From CAZRCG01 sp964598565 (lineage in GTDB: Bacteria > Bdellovibrionota > UBA2394), in the NCBI GenBank assembly GCA_964598565.1, contig CAZRCG010000002.1, positions 1 to 64,000 on the forward strand: a stretch of 64,000 nucleotides of DNA, given 5' to 3'. The notes beneath the pieces were generated by a model. It searched no databases and was not told the origin of the DNA. It saw nothing but the letters and a program-made list of their open reading frames with translations. This document shows positions 60,164 through 64,000 of the stretch, in pieces; position 1 is the first letter of the stretch; every line of letters begins with the position of its first letter. Both the position numbers and the translations under genes were made by a program.

Positions 60164-62131
60164 ATGGAATGGCTCAAATTTTGGCCCCTGGTTGGAGAAA
60201 GTATTCTTGCGCTCGCTCTGGCCTTTGCTCTGTTTTCGTTGTTAGCGTCTATTCTTTCATTTCTGAAAAAGAATGATTTGCATCTAAAAATCGCAGAGCG
60301 AGCGTTATACACGTGCACAGCGCTTATTACGTTAGCCATAGCAATTCTTGTAATCTCCTTTCTTCGAGACAATTTTTTAGTTCGCTATGTCTATGCCTAT
60401 TCAAATATCACCATGCCCACCATTTACAAGGTGACAGCGCTTTGGGGGGGACAGGAAGGTAGCTTACTTTTCTGGCTCTGGCTTAATACGCTCTTTGCTT
60501 CATTGGCCGTCTATCGCCACCGACTGACGGATCGTCCCCTCCTGCCTCTGGTGATCGCCTGCTTTGCAACCATTTTAACCTTCTTTGGTCTTCTTCTTGT
60601 CTACTATGAAAATCCATTCAAACTCTTTCCTCAAATGCCCGCGGATGGACGCGGCTTAAATCCTCTCCTTCAAAATCCGAGCATGGCCATTCATCCCCCC
60701 TCACTCTATTTAGGCTATGTGGGCATGTCGGTACCCTTTGCATTTGCGCTTTCGGCCCTCATTTCAAATCGGCTGGACACTCGATGGATTGTGGCTACAC
60801 GCGGTTGGCTACTTTTGTCGTGGTTTTTTCTTTCGATAGGCAATCTTTTAGGCGCTCAGTGGGCGTATGTCGAATTAGGATGGGGCGGTTTTTGGGGTTG
60901 GGACCCTGTAGAAAATGCCGCCATTATGCCCTGGTTTACCGCTTCAGCTTTTATTCACTCGGTCATGATTCAAGAGCGCCGAGGCATGCTCAAATTTTGG
61001 AATATTAATCTCATCGTCATTTCGTTTGTACTCACCATCTTGGGAACCTATCTGACGCGGTCTGGTGTCGTTCAAAGTGTACATAGCTTTGCTCGCTCGG
61101 AGATCGGCTATTTCTTTCTTGTATTTCTCATTCTCGTGATCTTGTTTTGTGCGTTTTGGATCTACCGACGACGAAACGAGCTACGAAGCGAGAATATTTT
61201 TGAATCATTCATTTCAAAAGAAAGTGCTTTTGTTATGAATAATATCGTCCTAGTGGGTACCGCCTTTATTATATTGTGGTGCACACTGTTTCCGTCTCTC
61301 AGTGAGCTGGTGATTGGGAAACGGATTGTCGTAGGACCACCCTTTTTTAATCAGATGTTGGCGCCTATCGGAATCGTGCTCCTCATTTTGACAGGTATTG
61401 GGCCCCTAGTCGCTTGGCGACGCGCTTCAAAACAGAATTTAAAGTTTCATTTTCTTTGGCCGATGCTTTGTGGGCTCTTTGCCATGGGGGGAGCGACTCT
61501 TCTCGGTATCACCCACTGGTATGTGCTGCTGACCATTTTCGGAGCTTTTTTTGTGAGCATCACGATTATCACCGAGTTTTATCGAGGCATTAAAGTTCGA
61601 ATGCATTCCCATAACGAATCGATAGTAACGGCCTTTATTCGAGCGACTTTTTCTCAAAATCGAAAATTTGGCGGCTATATTGTTCACCTCGGCATAGTTT
61701 TTATTTTCATTGGCATTGCTGGATCCGCCTACAAAGAGGTCTCAGAGTTTCAGATGGTCGAGGGGCAGCGCATCCGTCAAAAAGAATATACGCTCCATTT
61801 AAAACATTTTGATGCGCGCCGCTTTGAGAATCATGAAGAATACGCCGCCGTTATTGATCTTTATATAGGCAATCGGTTCGCTGGCACCCTACGACCAGCA
61901 CGATACATGTATTTTAATCCTGAACAACCATCCACAGAAGTCGATATTTACTCTCGGCTCAAAGAAGATGTGTATTTGACTTTGGGTCAATTTAATCTTG
62001 AGAAACAGGAAGGCATCATTCACTTCACCTTGAATCCGCTGGTCTCTTTCTTGTGGTTGGGTGGCCTGATTTTGATTATTGGGGCACTCATATCGATGAT
62101 GCCGACTTTACGGTGGCAAAAGAACTTATGA
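60164..62131 (+). CDS. ccmF: Cytochrome c haem lyase subunit CcmF
   Basis: A 655-residue polytopic membrane protein. The haem-handling WWD domain is present as WGGFWGWDPVENAAIMPW, with conserved His positions in NPSMAIHPPSLYLGYVG and later helices, then the C-terminal periplasmic domain (EYTLHLKHFDAR). It joins haem to apocytochrome c with CcmH. Its end overlaps the next gene by ATGA. Length is normal. Confidence 0.95.
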   Translation: MEWLKFWPLVGESILALALAFALFSLLASILSFLKKNDLHLKIAERALYTCTALITLAIAILVISFLRDNFLVRYVYAYSNITMPTIYKVTALWGGQEGSLLFWLWLNTLFASLAVYRHRLTDRPLLPLVIACFATILTFFGLLLVYYENPFKLFPQMPADGRGLNPLLQNPSMAIHPPSLYLGYVGMSVPFAFALSALISNRLDTRWIVATRGWLLLSWFFLSIGNLLGAQWAYVELGWGGFWGWDPVENAAIMPWFTASAFIHSVMIQERRGMLKFWNINLIVISFVLTILGTYLTRSGVVQSVHSFARSEIGYFFLVFLILVILFCAFWIYRRRNELRSENIFESFISKESAFVMNNIVLVGTAFIILWCTLFPSLSELVIGKRIVVGPPFFNQMLAPIGIVLLILTGIGPLVAWRRASKQNLKFHFLWPMLCGLFAMGGATLLGITHWYVLLTIFGAFFVSITIITEFYRGIKVRMHSHNESIVTAFIRATFSQNRKFGGYIVHLGIVFIFIGIAGSAYKEVSEFQMVEGQRIRQKEYTLHLKHFDARRFENHEEYAAVIDLYIGNRFAGTLRPARYMYFNPEQPSTEVDIYSRLKEDVYLTLGQFNLEKQEGIIHFTLNPLVSFLWLGGLILIIGALISMMPTLRWQKNL

Positions 62132-62454
62132 GTTTTAGTCTTATCATTGTTGTTTTCTTCGTCCTATTCTTTGCGCTACTCGCAACCTTTTGGCCTCTGT
62201 GGGTCGCTCAAACAAAACAGAGCTATCGAAATTCAATTGATGAGTTAGACATTCTTTTACAAGAACGTGAAATGATTCTTATAAATTTGAAAGACCTACA
62301 GAGTGACTTGGCGCACGAAAAGCTGGGCGCTGAAGAATATGAATTGTTAAAGACTCAATTATTAGAACGTGCCTCCAAGGTCTATGAAGCCATTCAAAAT
62401 CTAGAAGAAAAAGATCCTCTCATTCTACAAATGGAGTCCGACTCGCGTGTTTAA
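62128..62454 (+). CDS. CcmI-like small membrane protein
   Basis: A 108-residue protein: one membrane helix (SLIIVVFFVLFFALLATFWPLW) and a charged coiled-coil tail (DELDILLQEREMILINLKDL, then EEYELLKTQLLERAS). This is the membrane/leucine-zipper part of CcmI without the TPR domain. It starts in an ATGA overlap with ccmF, so it is part of the ccm operon. It may link CcmF and CcmH. The CcmI relation is by layout and context. Confidence 0.7.
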   Translation: MSFSLIIVVFFVLFFALLATFWPLWVAQTKQSYRNSIDELDILLQEREMILINLKDLQSDLAHEKLGAEEYELLKTQLLERASKVYEAIQNLEEKDPLILQMESDSRV

Positions 62455-63472
62455 TATTATTTTTTTTAGCCTTCTTTCAGCATCCGTCAGCCTAGAAATA
62501 ACCAATCAGAAAAAACCTGTCATCGGCCAAGCCGCCGAACTTCTGACGATTCATGGCCAAGAGGCGGGGGAGCCTTTGCGTTGCACCACCGATAAGCGCG
62601 GTCGATGCCGCTTTACAATTGATAAAGACGCCCACAATGCTCATATCGCCCGAACGATTTACGAAGGTCTGCAATATGTGAGCGAGCCCTTTCGCGGCGA
62701 CTCGGCCCCCAAGAAAATTTCGTTAGAAGTCTATTCTACTCGGCAAGGAGTATCAGACCTTATTCTCAAAGAGCGACAGATTCTGCTCATACCTAATGCT
62801 CAGGGGCTGCAAGTGGAAGATGAGCTCGTGGTTATGAATACGGGCTCCTATGTCGCTCTGGGTGACAACCAACGAGTTATCGAATTTGCCCTACCTCAAA
62901 ATGCACACGATTTACATTTTGAGATGGGCTTTAGCCAGGCTGACACGCAAATTGAAGGCAATCGCGTCACCTCATCGCGGCCCTTGCTTCCAGGCGAATC
63001 ACGCTTTGCCTTTCGCTATCAACTTGAAGCCAAACGGGGCCAACTCTCATTTGAATCTACAACCAACCTGCCTCTGTCTACCGTGTATTTGGCATATCCC
63101 CCTCAGGGTCTTAAGCTTCAGGGCCTCAATCTGGCTGAGCAGGGCTGGAAATTTATCGATGACACTCGTTTTCTTACGGCTCAAGCGACTCTCCAGAGCC
63201 CGACCCTGACTTTCTCGGTATCAGGATTACCCTGGAATATTCGCTGGGCAGGTCTACTCCCTCTGTTAAGTATTGTTTTTTTTATCGCTCTCTATGGTAC
63301 GAAGGCCCCAGCGATGGCCGTGCTCGATGACAATCAAAGATCTGCCCTCGTCGCGGAACTTCGCAATTTGAAAACGCTAAAGGCGAAACATTTAATACAC
63401 GACTCGGAGTACCAAAAGAGACGAGTTCTCGTGATGCGAGCGCTTGCCCCTTACTACTCAACTCTCACTTAG
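62447..63472 (+). CDS. Membrane-anchored protein linked to cytochrome c maturation
   Basis: A 341-residue protein. A short signal (FFSLLSASVSLEI) and an N-terminal beta domain (residues 25-90) resemble carboxypeptidase regulatory folds. A central beta-rich region (MNTGSYVALGDNQRVIEF) is followed by a membrane helix at about 270-287 and a short C-terminal SHOCT-like segment (LRNLKTLKAKHLIHDSEYQK). The GTG start overlaps the previous stop by 8 nt. Often such proteins follow ccmI in similar gene sets. Function unknown. Confidence 0.7.
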   Translation: MFNIIFFSLLSASVSLEITNQKKPVIGQAAELLTIHGQEAGEPLRCTTDKRGRCRFTIDKDAHNAHIARTIYEGLQYVSEPFRGDSAPKKISLEVYSTRQGVSDLILKERQILLIPNAQGLQVEDELVVMNTGSYVALGDNQRVIEFALPQNAHDLHFEMGFSQADTQIEGNRVTSSRPLLPGESRFAFRYQLEAKRGQLSFESTTNLPLSTVYLAYPPQGLKLQGLNLAEQGWKFIDDTRFLTAQATLQSPTLTFSVSGLPWNIRWAGLLPLLSIVFFIALYGTKAPAMAVLDDNQRSALVAELRNLKTLKAKHLIHDSEYQKRRVLVMRALAPYYSTLT

Positions 63473-63578
63473 TCAGAGGAAAGAACTCATAACTCACGCT
63501 AAAGCCATTCAACCCGACGAACCCTATCAGTTTGTGCTAAAGACTATTTAGCCAGACAATTTCAAGCCTTGCTCACTC

Positions 63579-64000
63579 TTACTTCGCAATGAGCTTTGAG
63601 ATATCGATCTGAGAATCTTTTATGAGAGCGCGTATTTGATCATAGCGAGCATCGTCACAACGAAAAATGGAGGTGCCCATCGCGAGTGCCTTAACGGTCG
63701 CTAAGCCCGAGGGGGTTTTAGAGTACTCAAGCAAGGCTTCGATCACCCAGTTCTTAATGTTTGTGTTTTTCGCTTCATCTTCAAATAGCTTAGAGCGAAT
63801 CACCCAAGGCTCCGTGGGAACTTCGGGCGTAAATGCCAAAATCAGAACTTTATCTTCAACGTCAGGCAAAAACGATTTTACTCGTGCTCGAGCATCGTTG
63901 ATCTCGACAACCGTCTTTCCATCGACCTCGATAATATTAGGCGACTGATAAAAAGTTGCGCCCGCATCGATCTGTTTGTTGTAAACCATCTGCACCACAT
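63579..64000 (-). CDS. PhnD-like phosphate/phosphonate ABC transporter substrate-binding protein (C-terminal part)
   Basis: The visible 139-residue C-terminal part reads leftwards from the right edge; the N-terminus lies outside the window. GATFYQSPNIIEVDGKT and DARARVKSFLPDVEDKVLIL, then FTPEVPTEPWVIRS, fit the PhnD/TauT-like periplasmic binding family (residues for ligand selection unseen). No terminator or partner gene is in view. Similarity is moderate. Confidence 0.7.
   Translation of the reverse strand, partial: VVQMVYNKQIDAGATFYQSPNIIEVDGKTVVEINDARARVKSFLPDVEDKVLILAFTPEVPTEPWVIRSKLFEDEAKNTNIKNWVIEALLEYSKTPSGLATVKALAMGTSIFRCDDARYDQIRALIKDSQIDISKLIAK

Noticed and set aside
1..64000. tRNA, rRNA and CRISPR arrays
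   Set aside because: No cloverleaf with TTCRA arm and acceptor pairing, no rRNA segments and no regularly spaced repeats were noticed by eye.

Overview
The window looks like a chromosomal stretch of a Gram-negative, flagellated, predatory-type or free-living bacterium near Bdellovibrionota/Oligoflexia. This placement is an inference from gene content: many lipoproteins, beta-barrel and TolC-type outer-membrane proteins, a CxxxY-type CcmE, an Ino1-type inositol phosphate synthase and a DUF222-like HNH gene with a decayed second copy. No rRNA, tRNA or CRISPR array was seen. Most of the window is ordinary housekeeping sequence, with accessory pockets at 1-10 kb, 22-23 kb, 31 kb, 45-49 kb and 57 kb.

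Region 1 (1-6.7 kb) is the most unusual. A C-terminally truncated IS110-type transposase abuts a flagellin-like protein. That protein has six FG-GAP/VCBS calcium-binding repeats followed by a canonical flagellin C-terminal (D0/D1) domain, but no visible flagellin N-terminus. Next comes an almost continuous run: a 75-aa protein, a TPR protein, a PAPS-type sulfotransferase, CysD, CysN and CysC, mostly joined by 4-nt stop/start overlaps. No sulfite-producing or sulfite-reducing gene is present, so the cluster appears to make PAPS for sulfation. I propose a flagellin (or flagellar glycan) sulfation module. Pseudaminic acid genes pseG and pseB (25-27 kb) and pseC (43.6-44.8 kb) elsewhere in the window fit a decorated filament.

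Region 2 (6.7-10.2 kb) holds a DUF4143-type ATPase flanked by an intact HNH gene and a decayed copy of its 3' part. Region 3 (10.2-15.5 kb) holds three secreted or lipoprotein genes, each behind a near-perfect sigma-54 promoter (TGGCACG-N4-YTGC or TTGC). Two of these promoters have a CATCGATG palindrome about 90-110 bp upstream. coaE sits between them. Region 4 (15.5-29 kb) is rich in peptidoglycan functions (MtgA-like, LpoB-like and its partner lipoprotein, MltG, MltD-like), with a citrate synthase-like protein, RuvX, an FMN reductase, RarD and PseG/PseB. Two broken small genes lie at 22.4-23.2 kb.

Region 5 (29-45.5 kb) has TypA and RadA separated by a MITE-like inverted-repeat element. It continues with a minus-strand series of TolC-like protein, inositol-3-phosphate synthase, CDP-alcohol phosphatidyltransferase, MlaC-like protein and transglutaminase, suggesting inositol phospholipid synthesis and lipid trafficking. 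An EAL protein with degenerate GGDEF, arginase, a Nudix hydrolase, PseC and a site-2 protease follow. Region 6 (45.5-64 kb) has poorly known secreted proteins, then maeB-glpD-ppsR, folA-tsaC-TPR, glutathione peroxidase, a cytochrome c maturation set (ccmH, ccmE, ccmF, ccmI-like) around an NrnA-like gene, and a PhnD-like gene cut by the right edge.

A window-wide pattern is that ten start codons lie exactly 6 nt after a -10-like hexamer (TAnnnT or nATAAT), usually without a Shine-Dalgarno sequence. This suggests frequent leaderless transcription.
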